This document shows, in pieces, positions 37,726 to 46,872 of a stretch of 64,000 nucleotides of DNA; position 1 is the stretch's first letter, and the number at the start of each line of letters is the position of its first letter. Both the position numbers and the translations under genes were made by a program. The stretch is from Gemmatimonadaceae bacterium (GTDB taxonomy: Bacteria; Gemmatimonadota; Gemmatimonadetes; Gemmatimonadales; Gemmatimonadaceae), in assembly GCA_025358925.1 (NCBI GenBank), contig JANYHT010000040.1:35163-99162 (forward strand), read 5' to 3'. The notes below the pieces were generated by a model. It saw nothing but the letters and a program-made list of their open reading frames with translations, was not told the DNA's origin and ran no database searches.

Positions 37726-39678
37726 ATGCCGCTTCGCTCACAGTTTTGCGCTACACGCGCCGTGGTAACCGTACTGGCCGCGCTTGTTACTGTCATCTCC
37801 TCTGCGCCCTTGCCAGCCGCCGCTCAAACTCCGCCGCCCCAACCGGGCGACGCGTCGCGTATGCCGCCTTCGGGGTGGAAATCGTCACCCGCCAAATACG
37901 AAGCGGTGCTCGTCGAGAAAGATTTGATGATCCCCACACGCGACGGCAAACGCATGTCGACCGACGTGTATCGACCCGGTAAGAACGGCGTGCCCGTAAA
38001 CGAGCGCTTCCCGGTCATACTCAACCGCACGCCGTACAACAAATCGTCGCTCGCGTCACAGGCCGAGTTTTTTGCGCAGCGCGGATACGTGGTGGCGCTT
38101 CAAGACACGCGCGGCCGCTACAAGTCGGAGGGAAAGTTTTCCAAAGTGCAGCCGGCCGATGCGACCGACGGATACGACGTGATCGAATGGCTCGCGAAGC
38201 AACCCTACTCGAGCGGCGCCGTTGGCATGTGGGGTTCGTCATTCTCAGCGCACATGCAAGCGGGCGCCGCACAATTACATCCGCCCTCGCTCAAAACGCT
38301 CGTCATCAACATGGGTGGACTTTCCAACGGTTGGGATCACGGCGTGCGTTTTCGCGGCACATATGAAATGGGACGACAAATTACGTGGGCGTGGAGCCAG
38401 CTCTTGGCTGACGCGCGCTCGGAATCGGTCAAGAAATTGCTGGAACGCGAGAAGGTGGAGGATTGGTACGACGTACAGCCCATGCGGCGCGGACTCAATC
38501 CGTTATCGGTCGTTCCAGAATACGAAGGCTGGTACATGGATTTCTTCGAACACGCGAACTATGACGCGTTCTGGAAAGATCCGATGCTCGCATGGGATGA
38601 GCATTATCCGCAAACATCGGATATTCCGATGCTTCACGTGGGTGGGTGGTACGACATTTTTCTTGCTGGCACGTTCGAGAATTTCAGTGAGTTGCGAAAA
38701 ATCAAAAAATCACCGCAACGCATACTGGTTGGGCCGTGGACGCATAGCGGAAATAATCGACCGTTTGCGGGTGATGTTGCCTTTGGAGATTCGGCCGGGA
38801 TCCCCGATTTCCTCACGGATTTTCACGTGCGCTGGTTTGATCATTTCTTGAAGGGATTACCGACGGGCACGGAGAAAGAGGCAGCCGTGCGCCTCTTTGT
38901 GATGGGCACGGGTGACGGCCATAAAGACACCGACGGTCGATTGTTTCATGGTGGATATTGGCGTGACGCGGAGAGTTGGCCGCTGCCTGGCACACGTATG
39001 GTGCCGTACTACTTCCATGCGGATGGATCGCTTACCACGAAGAAGCCGACTGATACGGCGTCGCAAACGACGTACACGTTCGACCCCGCTCATCCAGTGC
39101 CAACCATTGGTGGTGGCGCGTCTGCGCGACTGAAAGATGGTGCCTACGATCAACGCGAAGGACCACGCTTTCCGCCATCGCGCGCCCCATGGTTGCCGCT
39201 GCGGTCGCGCGCCGACGTTGTCGTATTTCAGACCGAACCATTGACGGAAGACCTCACGGTGATTGGTCCAATCAAGGTGGTCGTGAACGCGTCGGCCTCG
39301 ACGCTCGACGCAGACTTCACGGCAAAACTGATTGACGTGTACCCGAGCAGCGATGCGTGGCCGAGCGGGTTCGATCTGAATCTCACGGATGCGATCGTGC
39401 GCGGACGATATCGTGCCACACGCGACCACGAAGTATTGCTCACGCCCGGAAAGATTTACCCGTTCACTATCGAGCCATTTCCGACAGCGAACGTGTTCAA
39501 AAAAGGACATCGCATTCGCGTGGACATCTCCAGCAGCAATTTTCCTCGCTTCGATGTGAACCCAAACACCGGTGAACCACTCGGTAAAAGTCGTCGTACG
39601 GTAACCACCAATATCGCGGTACAACACTCGGCAACATGGCCTTCGCACATTGTGTTGCCGCTAGCTCCGGTGCGGTAA
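37726..39678 (+). CDS. CocE/NonD-family hydrolase (X-Pro dipeptidyl-peptidase type)
   Basis: A 650-aa exported alpha/beta hydrolase. The signal peptide is TRAVVTVLAALVTVISSAPL, cleavage after AAAQ. The N-terminal catalytic domain has MIPTRDGKRMSTDVYRPG, the oxyanion region VILNRTPYNK and VALQDTRGRYKSEG, and the nucleophile elbow GMWGSSFSAH, where the usual GxSxxG ends in Ala. The acid is probably in HVGGWYDIFLAG and the base His in LVGPWTHSGNNR. The C-terminal jelly roll of PepX_C type carries TEDLTVIGPIKVVVNASAST and FKKGHRIRVDISSSNFPRFD. The family includes cocaine esterase, glutaryl-acylases and X-Pro peptidases; the substrate is unknown. Confidence 0.9.
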   Translation: MPLRSQFCATRAVVTVLAALVTVISSAPLPAAAQTPPPQPGDASRMPPSGWKSSPAKYEAVLVEKDLMIPTRDGKRMSTDVYRPGKNGVPVNERFPVILNRTPYNKSSLASQAEFFAQRGYVVALQDTRGRYKSEGKFSKVQPADATDGYDVIEWLAKQPYSSGAVGMWGSSFSAHMQAGAAQLHPPSLKTLVINMGGLSNGWDHGVRFRGTYEMGRQITWAWSQLLADARSESVKKLLEREKVEDWYDVQPMRRGLNPLSVVPEYEGWYMDFFEHANYDAFWKDPMLAWDEHYPQTSDIPMLHVGGWYDIFLAGTFENFSELRKIKKSPQRILVGPWTHSGNNRPFAGDVAFGDSAGIPDFLTDFHVRWFDHFLKGLPTGTEKEAAVRLFVMGTGDGHKDTDGRLFHGGYWRDAESWPLPGTRMVPYYFHADGSLTTKKPTDTASQTTYTFDPAHPVPTIGGGASARLKDGAYDQREGPRFPPSRAPWLPLRSRADVVVFQTEPLTEDLTVIGPIKVVVNASASTLDADFTAKLIDVYPSSDAWPSGFDLNLTDAIVRGRYRATRDHEVLLTPGKIYPFTIEPFPTANVFKKGHRIRVDISSSNFPRFDVNPNTGEPLGKSRRTVTTNIAVQHSATWPSHIVLPLAPVR

Positions 39679-39982
39679 CAACAACGAACGGCTAACCGCG
39701 AAGTGCGCGAATCGTTGCAGCAGACCAGCAACAGATGATCGCCAATTACGCGAATGATGCGAATTGCTCCCAGCGGGCGGAGAGCCCCGCGGCCGATGGC
39801 TGGAGTGTTTTTCTTAAATGAACAGGCTCACCGGGAGTTCCGGGAATGCCGCGCGAATAGTTACCGTGCGCTCTCGGATGGTGAGTCTACGGGCAGACCG
39901 GCATTCATGAATTGTTTGCCAAAAAAATGCGATTTCCAGATAACCGCGATACAGCGGGTCCTGTTCGGAGCACATTCGCGGT

Positions 39983-40034
39983 ATTCGCGGTCAGCCGTTG
40001 CTGTTCGACCGACGCCTCTCCCGAAGGTCTCGAA
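39983..40034. repeat. Direct repeat copy A, 52 bases
   Basis: It begins ATTCGCGGTCAGCCG and continues GCTGTTCGACC. About 45 of 52 positions match copy B at 40160-40212. Copies A and B have the same orientation, 177 bases apart. Confidence 0.8.
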
Positions 40035-40159
40035 CGATCCAAACAAGGCCAACCACGAAGCGGCAAGGACACGGATACACTGAGCGGATACGAAGCGGAT
40101 TGCGCCGATCCAGCAACCGCAACCACACAAAATGTTGTGGTCTCGGTGGTGCTGTGCTG

Positions 40160-40212
40160 ATTCGCGGTCAGCCGCCGCTGTTCGACCAACGCCTTTCCCG
40201 AAAGTTCCGGAA
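40160..40212. repeat. Direct repeat copy B, 53 bases
   Basis: It begins ATTCGCGGTCAGCCG, identical to copy A for 15 bases, then GCTGTTCGACC after two changed bases, then scattered changes. Together with copy A this is a dispersed repeat fragment rather than a coding sequence. Confidence 0.8.
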
Positions 40213-40307
40213 GACTCCTTTCTTTCAGTACATTATTTCGCGTTTGTTGTTTCCAAATTTTGTGCGTGTGTTGCTGTGATTCGCGTTATTCGCGGCCAGC
40301 AGTTCTC

Positions 40308-41798
40308 TCAAATTCGCCCACGCAACCACGTTGGCAACACAATCAGCAATCCCAAAAAATACACCGCCCCAAAAAGGAATCCGAACTTCCAGAAATCCCG
40401 TTTTTCAATATATCCAGAGCTGAAGTACATCGGCGCCGGCCCCGTCGCGTACGGCGAAATGACGCCCATGAGCCCCAACGAATACAGACACAGCATCGCC
40501 AGCGTGCGCATCGGCATGCCCGGAATACTCGCACCAACTGCCAGCACCACGGGCAACACCGCTGTGGCGTGTGAGGTAATGCTCGAAAACGCGTAGTGTA
40601 TCCAAAAAAACAACGTCACCAACAAGAACAGCGCGGTGGTTGGCGCCACACCCGCAAGAGGTTTCGCAAACATGTTGGCCGCCCACGACACAAAACCGAT
40701 TTCGTTGAGCCCCGCCGAAAGTGTGAGGAGTGACGTGAAGTAGAAGAACACCTCCCACGCCGCCTTTTCCATCACAATGTCGTTGAACGTGATCACGCGA
40801 CTCACGAGCATCAGCGAAATAATTACGAACACCACCGTTGTTGCCTGTATCCAATTCGAACCTACTACGGGCAACGCAAACGCTGGATTGGCGCCCGTGA
40901 TCCAGAGCGCCATCGCGAGCAACACCAGTGCGCCCATGATGCGTTCCACGCGTGACCATGGCCCCATCGCGAGTAACTCACGCGCGGCCCAGTCCGCAAT
41001 TTCCGGACTCGCTTTGACCTCCGGTTTGCAAATCAGATACGACAAGAGCGGCACGAGTAACAACAGCAACACGCCGAGCGGAAGAAATCCGACAAACCAC
41101 TGTGACCACGTGATGTCGATGCCCGTGAGTTTCTTCGCAATCGCGAGCGCAGCAACGTTGGGCGCAAGCGCCGTTAAGAACAACGAACTACTCACCGCAG
41201 TTGACGCAAACGCCGTCCACATCAAATACGTACCAATGCGACGCGCCGTCGGACCTGGTTCGCTGTTGTACAGTGCTGGTACGTTGCGCAAAATCGGGAA
41301 AATAGTACCACCACTTCTCGCCGTATTCGACGGCGTTGCTGGCGCCAACACTAAGTCGGCAAAGGTAATTGCGTAGCCGAGTCCGAGCGTCCGCCGCCCG
41401 AGGAGTCGCACAAGCGAAAGTGCGATGCGACGTCCAAGCCCGCTCTTGCGATACCCAATGGAAAAAATGAATGCGCCCACAATGAGCCAGACACTACTCT
41501 CAGAAAATCCGCTCAAAGCCCATTTGAGTGATTTTGCCGGATCGGGATCGACGTAGCGCAGCACGGTCGCAGCGGTGAGTCCGATAAATCCCACTGCACC
41601 AGGCGGCATCGACTCGAAAACGAGCCCCGCAATCACGGCCGCAAAAATCGCAAAATAATGCCACTGTGACGCCGTCAGACCAACGGGAACCGGAAGCACA
41701 AATAACACGAGCCACACCACCAACGGCGCAACGGTCTTCCACGAAACGCGCGATACGGTTGGCTCGATGTGACTGGTCAATTGGCTATGGCTCGACAA
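40308..41798 (-). CDS. DASS/SLC13-family anion transporter (CitT type)
   Basis: A 496-aa inner-membrane transporter with about twelve membrane segments. It carries the two inverted re-entrant motifs of the divalent anion:sodium symporter/CitT family: APATPSNTARSGGTIFPI in the first half and HYAFSSITSHATAVLPVV in the second. The first contains the SNT-type sodium/substrate signature. Likely cargo are dicarboxylates such as malate, succinate or 2-oxoglutarate, by symport or exchange. The start is TTG 41798, overlapping the CRTAC1 gene by 14 bases, or TTG 41780; neither has a clear ribosome site. Last gene of the minus-strand group from 45861. Confidence 0.9.
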   Translation of the reverse strand: MSSHSQLTSHIEPTVSRVSWKTVAPLVVWLVLFVLPVPVGLTASQWHYFAIFAAVIAGLVFESMPPGAVGFIGLTAATVLRYVDPDPAKSLKWALSGFSESSVWLIVGAFIFSIGYRKSGLGRRIALSLVRLLGRRTLGLGYAITFADLVLAPATPSNTARSGGTIFPILRNVPALYNSEPGPTARRIGTYLMWTAFASTAVSSSLFLTALAPNVAALAIAKKLTGIDITWSQWFVGFLPLGVLLLLLVPLLSYLICKPEVKASPEIADWAARELLAMGPWSRVERIMGALVLLAMALWITGANPAFALPVVGSNWIQATTVVFVIISLMLVSRVITFNDIVMEKAAWEVFFYFTSLLTLSAGLNEIGFVSWAANMFAKPLAGVAPTTALFLLVTLFFWIHYAFSSITSHATAVLPVVLAVGASIPGMPMRTLAMLCLYSLGLMGVISPYATGPAPMYFSSGYIEKRDFWKFGFLFGAVYFLGLLIVLPTWLRGRI

Positions 41799-43752
41799 TC
41801 GTCAGTGTTTGTCCGGCCTTCACCGGTCCGGGATACCTCTGCGTCTTACCAGACGGCCAGCGCACCTCAATGGTCGTCGCGTGATCAGCGCCACCTAGTC
41901 CGAAATACAGCGGGAGATCACTTTGCGATAGGTAGCCCGACTTACCGTCCATCACTTTGAGCACGCGGCGCGCATCGGGAAGCACGACCGTTACCTGTGC
42001 ACCCAAGCCCTGTCGATTCGACGTCGTGCCCCGAAGCCGAACGCTGAGCGCATGCACCGGATGCCTCGCCGCAAGATCACTGATGAGCACCTGCGGACCC
42101 GCGTTGAACTCATTTGTGATGATGTCGAGATCTCCATCCCCGTCGATGTCGAAAATCACGGCCGATCGACTGCCGCGCGCGGCCATCATCGTGAAGTGTC
42201 CAGTGAGTGAGTCCGCGCGACATCCCGCTGCCGCCGCGTCCGACTGCAAGCATCGTTCGCAAGTTTTCGATGTGCGATCAGCACCCGACGTACTGCAGTC
42301 GACTTGAAACCATGGCTGTTCGGTCGCACCATATGGACGGAGCTCCACACCCAGTGTGAATTCCGCGTGCATGAAATGATGACCGGTTTCGTTCAGCAGC
42401 ACCGAATTCGTACTGTAGCGATATGGGAAATTCATACTGCCAATCACGAGGATATCATCCCATCCATCCGCGTTGAGATCATCCACACTTGGCCCCCATG
42501 GCCAATACGTCTCAACACCGAGCGAGTCCGAAACTTCCCGAAAAGGCGTTGGTGTTGCGGCGCCGGTATTCAAAAAAAGCGAGTTTCCGAAAATGAATTG
42601 ATCTCGACCCGTGGGGAACAAGTCGGCGGGCATATAACTCGACGCCGACTTGCTCGCCTCACGAATCCAGTCGCCCGGCGCAACTTCGTCGAACATGTCC
42701 GAATGCATGTCCGTTACGAACAAATCGAGTTTCCCGTCGCCATTGACATCAAAGACTTTCGTGCCCATCGCGCCCCATGACGTTCGCGGAAAATATGTCT
42801 TGGTCGCGTCGCGGAAATGCGTGCCGTTTTCGTTGAGCCAAAGATGATTTTCACCCTGCATGTTGAGCATGAAGACATCTGGACGCCCATCGTTATTCAC
42901 GTCAATGACTGTCGCGTCGCCGCTCCAACTCCTGTCGTCGAACCCCATTCGTTTCGACACGTCAGTAAAATGCCCCGCACCGTCGTTGTGGTACAAAATG
43001 CTCGACTCGGCGCGATCCGCATGCGTGTGTCCATGAAACGCGTCAGCCAAGCCAACGAAATAACCTCCAGCCCCCTTTTCGTTCGACGTATAGACGCCGA
43101 CGTTGGCGACCAGCAAATCGAGAAGTCCGTCACCGTCGTAGTCGAAAAACAACGCGCCAGACGAATGTCCGACATAACCGACACCGGCGTCTGCCGTGAT
43201 ATCGCGAAACGTGCCGCCGCCCAAATTCTTGAACAAATGATTCCCATGCCGGACGGTGCTCACGAAGAGGTCGGGGAGGCCGTCGTTATCGATATCTGCA
43301 AAGGCACAACCAGCGGCAATCGCGTCGGGAAGATTCAATCCGGAGGATGCGGTGATGTCCGCGAATTTACCGCCGCCGACATTGCGCCACAGCTCATTCG
43401 TACCACGCTGCGTGAGGAGGTACACATCAGTCTTTCCATCAAGGTCGACGTCGGCTGCACAAATACCGGAGCCATGATCATAATGCACGGCCTTATACGC
43501 ACGACCGGCATCGTCAACGATGCGATTCACGAACGTGATTCCACTTGCCGCGCGGCGGTCGGTGAATTGGAAGTCGTGCACAACAGACGATGTCGCGTTG
43601 CGTTCGCGCTCTTCCAAATCGCGCGCGAGCAAAAACGATGGTATTGGTGGTACGCTATCGAGTGCCATTGCCGGCGCACGACTCGTACGATCGGTTTGCG
43701 TACAAGCCACGCACAGCAACAGCGCGCACAACACAATACGAGAACTATCCAT
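41785..43752 (-). CDS. FG-GAP and ASPIC_UnbV (CRTAC1-family) lipoprotein
   Basis: A 655-aa surface lipoprotein. ATG 43752 gives MDSSRIVLCALLLCVAC, with lipobox CVAC. FG-GAP/VCBS calcium sites: DVDLDGKTDVYLLT, DIDNDGLPDLFVST, DYDGDGLLDLLVAN, DVNNDGRPDVFMLN, DVNGDGKLDLFVTD and DIDGDGDLDIITNE. Between the last two lies an insertion with four cysteines (DCSTSGADRTSKTCERC and AGCRADSL). The C-terminal ASPIC_UnbV domain has NRQGLGAQVTVVLP and IEVRWPSGKTQRYPGP. Standard single-propeller length, unlike the double protein at 32441. Its position between waaA and the transporter is unexplained. Confidence 0.9.
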   Translation of the reverse strand: MDSSRIVLCALLLCVACTQTDRTSRAPAMALDSVPPIPSFLLARDLEERERNATSSVVHDFQFTDRRAASGITFVNRIVDDAGRAYKAVHYDHGSGICAADVDLDGKTDVYLLTQRGTNELWRNVGGGKFADITASSGLNLPDAIAAGCAFADIDNDGLPDLFVSTVRHGNHLFKNLGGGTFRDITADAGVGYVGHSSGALFFDYDGDGLLDLLVANVGVYTSNEKGAGGYFVGLADAFHGHTHADRAESSILYHNDGAGHFTDVSKRMGFDDRSWSGDATVIDVNNDGRPDVFMLNMQGENHLWLNENGTHFRDATKTYFPRTSWGAMGTKVFDVNGDGKLDLFVTDMHSDMFDEVAPGDWIREASKSASSYMPADLFPTGRDQFIFGNSLFLNTGAATPTPFREVSDSLGVETYWPWGPSVDDLNADGWDDILVIGSMNFPYRYSTNSVLLNETGHHFMHAEFTLGVELRPYGATEQPWFQVDCSTSGADRTSKTCERCLQSDAAAAGCRADSLTGHFTMMAARGSRSAVIFDIDGDGDLDIITNEFNAGPQVLISDLAARHPVHALSVRLRGTTSNRQGLGAQVTVVLPDARRVLKVMDGKSGYLSQSDLPLYFGLGGADHATTIEVRWPSGKTQRYPGPVKAGQTLTIVEP

Positions 43753-43780
43753 ACGTAAGCGATGCACGGTGATAGTGGTG

Positions 43781-45043
43781 TTAGGTACGCTCACTCTCCA
43801 CAAGATCCTCGACCAAAGCCACGGATCGTGCAGTGGCGCCTAGCTCCGTACGCACAACGTCACGTGCACGTTGTCCCTCGCGCTCTCGTTTATTGCGGTC
43901 CGCCAACCATTGCGTAAGCACTTCCGCCAAGGCACGACTTGTGCGAACGGTCGCCGCACCGCCCGCCGCAAGCAACAGCCCCGCTTCACGGCTCATTGTA
44001 TGTCGGGGACCGAACGCCACCGGTACGCCAAACGCCGCTGGCTCAATTACTGAGTGCAATCCTGCCGCATGAAACCCACCGCCAACGAACGCGGCGCTGG
44101 CAACCGCATACGCCTCACCGAGAATGCCGACGCGGTCGAGAATGATGACGTCCGTTTCTGCATCCGTTGAAGATGATCGTTCCTCGAGCACAGACAATCG
44201 CAGCGCCCGCAGTTTGTGCTTCCGCGCCCACGTTTCGAGCGGTTCGATATGCGCCGTCGTCGGCTCATGCGGCGCAATAATCAACCGGGCGGTGGGCACA
44301 GCACGACGCACCGCGAGCCACGCGTCAAAGAGCACGAGGTTGTCTGCGGGCCACGTACTGCCAGCAACGAGCGTTGGGCGTGTACTCCTCAGGAGCGATA
44401 ACAGCGGTGACGCACGGTCGACGCTTTCGGCACGCGCCCAAACCTGATCAAAGCGCGTGTCGCCGGTGACGCGAACAACATTGGCGCGCACCCCAAGCTG
44501 CAATAGTCGCTCGCCGTTCGCAGCATCAATTGCGCCGACGGTCGCGAGCGACGCGTACGCGTCATTGAGCACTAACCGCGAGAAGAACCCGAGACGACCA
44601 GACGCGGGTGATAAGGTGGCGCTCAGTAACCCCACCGGAATGCGTCGCGCCACGGCACGCTCCACTAACAACGGCCAGACATCCAACTTGACGAACACCA
44701 GTGCTGTCGGCTTCAGCGCGTCGAGCATCGCATCCGCGTCACGCACGGTGTCAAACGGCAAATAATCTGTCACCTCCGCGCCAACGCTCTCGGCAAATCG
44801 GTCGGCGCTTGGCGAAAAGTAGGTGTACGCGAACTGCCAATCAGGATGCGCGAGACGGAGCGCGTGGGCGACCGGGCGTGCTTGCAGCCCCTCGCCAACG
44901 GACGGCGCATGCAGCCAAATGAGCGGACGCGAGATATCTCGAACGGCAGCAGCGTGTGAGCGAATGCGATCAAGCAAGCCGCGACGAGCACGAAATGATT
45001 GCGCGAGTTTTCCGTTACTCGACGGCGCAACACTGACGGCCAA
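43781..45043 (-). CDS. waaA: 3-deoxy-D-manno-octulosonic acid (Kdo) transferase
   Basis: A Kdo transferase that attaches Kdo to the lipid A precursor at the inner membrane, an essential step of LPS synthesis. It contains IWLHAPSVGEGLQARPV (the acceptor-side glycine/glutamate motif of GT30), LKPTALVFVKLDVWPLLVE, TGDTRFDQVWARA, LVAGSTWPADN, LIIAPHEPTTAHI and FVGGGFHAAGLHSVIEPAAF. These motifs leave little doubt. The frame is open upstream with a plausible membrane anchor (GTLYSLGGALARAATALAVS) and a candidate CTG start at 45106, with AAGAGGG before it and CTGA overlap with the previous stop. So TTG 45043 may be too short by 21 residues. Confidence 0.92.
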   Translation of the reverse strand: MAVSVAPSSNGKLAQSFRARRGLLDRIRSHAAAVRDISRPLIWLHAPSVGEGLQARPVAHALRLAHPDWQFAYTYFSPSADRFAESVGAEVTDYLPFDTVRDADAMLDALKPTALVFVKLDVWPLLVERAVARRIPVGLLSATLSPASGRLGFFSRLVLNDAYASLATVGAIDAANGERLLQLGVRANVVRVTGDTRFDQVWARAESVDRASPLLSLLRSTRPTLVAGSTWPADNLVLFDAWLAVRRAVPTARLIIAPHEPTTAHIEPLETWARKHKLRALRLSVLEERSSSTDAETDVIILDRVGILGEAYAVASAAFVGGGFHAAGLHSVIEPAAFGVPVAFGPRHTMSREAGLLLAAGGAATVRTSRALAEVLTQWLADRNKREREGQRARDVVRTELGATARSVALVEDLVESERT

Positions 45044-45102
45044 TGCCGTCGCGGCACGGGCCAGCGCACCGCCTAGGGAATACAGAGTACCAACCGCGCC
45101 GT

Positions 45103-45861
45103 TCAGTGCGCCCTCTTATTACGCGCGACAGTAAGAGCCGAATCCACCGCGCGGCGGAAATCGACATATGGCACAGCCCCTTCCACGAGAAACTCGCCGA
45201 TCAAAAATGACGGCGTTGAACGGACGCCGATACGATTCGCCTGCTGAATGTCCGAATCAATAAGCGCACGAATACTCGGCGATTTTTTGCAACTCTGATA
45301 CTCGGCCATATTCAGCTTACTTGCGCGGGCTAAACTGTCGAGATATGGCGTGGCGTCGGAGAGCTTGTGGATAGCCGCCTGATCGCGAAATAACGCGTCC
45401 GAAAAACTCCAAAATTTCGCTTGCGCTGCGGCACACAACGACGCCTCGGCTTCGACGCGCGCCTGTGGATGCATCTGCAGGGGAAGATGCAAATACGCGA
45501 GTCGCACCTTTCCGGGGTCGATGTAGTCGCGCTTCAGTTGGGCCATGGACGAGTCGTGCCACGTTTTGCAGTAAGGGCACTGAAAATCACTGATGACCAC
45601 AAGCCAGATCGCTCCAGAGTCGCGTCCCATCAACCGACCTTTGTCGGCCTTCGCAATGAGCACGGAATCGGCGGCCGTATCCGATGACGTGCTGGATCGC
45701 GGAGTTGCAGTCAGCAACGCTGTCTGCGCTGCGTGCGCCGTCGTCACCGTGCTGCTGTCGCGTCCGGTTTGCGCGTCCGCGTCGGCACGTCCGCATGCAG
45801 TAGCGACGCCGACGAGCACCACGAGCGCCAAAGCGCGGGCGGCGGTAAAAGCGAATCGCAT
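45103..45861 (-). CDS. DsbA/thioredoxin-family lipoprotein
   Basis: A 252-aa periplasmic disulfide oxidoreductase-type lipoprotein. The leader MRFAFTAARALALVVLVGVA ends in a TAC lipobox (Cys23). A thioredoxin fold begins near residue 80, with the active site CPYC at 95-98 (SDFQCPYCKTW) and cis-proline loop RSTPSFLIGEFLVEG. Helical insert residues 120-195 match the Thioredoxin_4/DsbA arrangement. An ATG at 45861 gives the best leader; a TTG at 45876 is possible. The gene is divergent to the TPM gene and upstream of waaA, which overlaps or nearly abuts its stop. Confidence 0.9.
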   Translation of the reverse strand: MRFAFTAARALALVVLVGVATACGRADADAQTGRDSSTVTTAHAAQTALLTATPRSSTSSDTAADSVLIAKADKGRLMGRDSGAIWLVVISDFQCPYCKTWHDSSMAQLKRDYIDPGKVRLAYLHLPLQMHPQARVEAEASLCAAAQAKFWSFSDALFRDQAAIHKLSDATPYLDSLARASKLNMAEYQSCKKSPSIRALIDSDIQQANRIGVRSTPSFLIGEFLVEGAVPYVDFRRAVDSALTVARNKRAH

Positions 45862-45919
45862 GGACCGAGTGATCAAAGGAGAGCGTTTCGGCGGAAGTAA
45901 GGGTGCTCCTCTAAATTAG

Positions 45920-45939
45920 CATATGCCTTCGCATATGCG
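45920..45939. promoter_or_regulatory. Two GCATATGC palindromes over the TPM gene start
   Basis: Two exact GCATATGC palindromes lie at 45920-45927 and 45931-45938, centred 11 bases apart, and each contains one of the two candidate ATG starts (45923 and 45935). They can also pair as a hairpin in the mRNA. Operator or translational control is a guess from symmetry only. Confidence 0.35.
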
Positions 45940-46825
45940 GCTATACTACAGCATCGTGCATTTCTCTCTTCGATTTGGCGTGCCTCTTCGCTTCGCTCGT
46001 GTGACCGCGGTCACGTTCGCGCTACTTCTCCTTCGCGCGGTGACGTTCGCGTCGGCGCAGCAGACTCCGCTTCCAGCGCCCGTTGGCTATGTCAACGATT
46101 TTGCGGGTGTCATTCAGCCGGACGCCAAGGCGCGGCTAGAAGACCTCGCACGTCGCGTGAATGCCGTGACGCACGGCGACATGGTGATCGTGACGCTCGC
46201 GGACTTGGGAGGACGTCCGGTTGAGGAGGTGTCGCTTCGCCTCGGTCGAGAGTGGAAAGTTGGCGCGGACGCGGCGGTGGGCGTCAAAGCGCGTAATGCC
46301 GGCGTGATCATTTTGGTCGTGCCCAAAGAGTCCTCAACTGACGGTCGCGGACACTGTCGGATTGAGACAGGGCAGGGCACCGAGGGATTTATCACAGATG
46401 CGACCTCGGGCACGTTGTGCCGAGAGGCGGGACCAGAGTTTGTTGCGAAGAACTACAGTGCCGCGCTTGAGCTGATCGCGGGTAATGTCGCGAATCGCTA
46501 CGCGGCGGAGTTCAATGTCTCGCTCGACGGGACGCCGCAGCCGCAGCCGCAGCGCGCGCGGGCGACGCGCGGCCCAGGCGGTCTGCCGCCTGTCGCGCTA
46601 CTAATCATCATTGTCGTCATTTTCCTCGTCCTCACCTCGATGAGTGGAAAGCGGCGCGGTGGATGTATCGGATGCATTCCACTTCCGTTCGGTGGTTCGT
46701 CCATCGGTGGCGGCGGTTGGAGTAGTGGCGGCGGATTTGGCGGGGGCGGAGGGGGCGGTGGAGGCTTTGGCGGATTCGGCGGCGGCGGCGGATTTAGCGG
46801 TGGTGGCGGTGGTTCAGACTGGTAA
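45923..46825 (+). CDS. TPM-domain membrane protein with Gly-rich tail (YgcG family)
   Basis: A 300-aa protein, ATG 45923 or 45935. A signal segment (TAVTFALLLLRAVTFASAQQ) is followed by a TPM domain (residues about 52-200: PVGYVNDFAGVIQPDAKARL, DMVIVTLADLGGRPVEEVSL, RNAGVIILVVPKES, YRIETGQG-like CRIETGQGTEGFITD). A transmembrane helix (VALLIIIVVIFLVLTSMSG) and a Gly/Ser-rich tail ending in GGGGGSDW complete it. TPM proteins are often near lemA, as here. A membrane or photosystem-II-like repair role is known in plants, but in bacteria the function is not established. Confidence 0.92.
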   Translation: MPSHMRLYYSIVHFSLRFGVPLRFARVTAVTFALLLLRAVTFASAQQTPLPAPVGYVNDFAGVIQPDAKARLEDLARRVNAVTHGDMVIVTLADLGGRPVEEVSLRLGREWKVGADAAVGVKARNAGVIILVVPKESSTDGRGHCRIETGQGTEGFITDATSGTLCREAGPEFVAKNYSAALELIAGNVANRYAAEFNVSLDGTPQPQPQRARATRGPGGLPPVALLIIIVVIFLVLTSMSGKRRGGCIGCIPLPFGGSSIGGGGWSSGGGFGGGGGGGGGFGGFGGGGGFSGGGGGSDW

Positions 46826-46872
46826 CGTTTGTCAACGTTCGTGAGCAAGCAACCTGTTAAAGGAAAATCCCG

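Larger units (their letters stand above)
39679..40307. other. Gene-free, repeat-rich gap between convergent genes
   Basis: 629 bases with no gene. The left part has AATTACGCGAATGATGCGAA (about 39746-39765) and the right end GATTCGCGTTATTCGCGGCC (40279-40298), inverted relative to each other and related to the element at 17256-17418. Two direct copies of a 52-base unit lie between them, along with ACCACGAAGCGGCAAGGACA (from about 40052), which resembles common intergenic relic repeats. Open frames here look non-coding. Confidence 0.6.

Noticed and set aside
40132..40596. 154-aa plus-strand open frame near the repeats
   Set aside because: It starts in repeat sequence and then runs antisense through the transporter gene.
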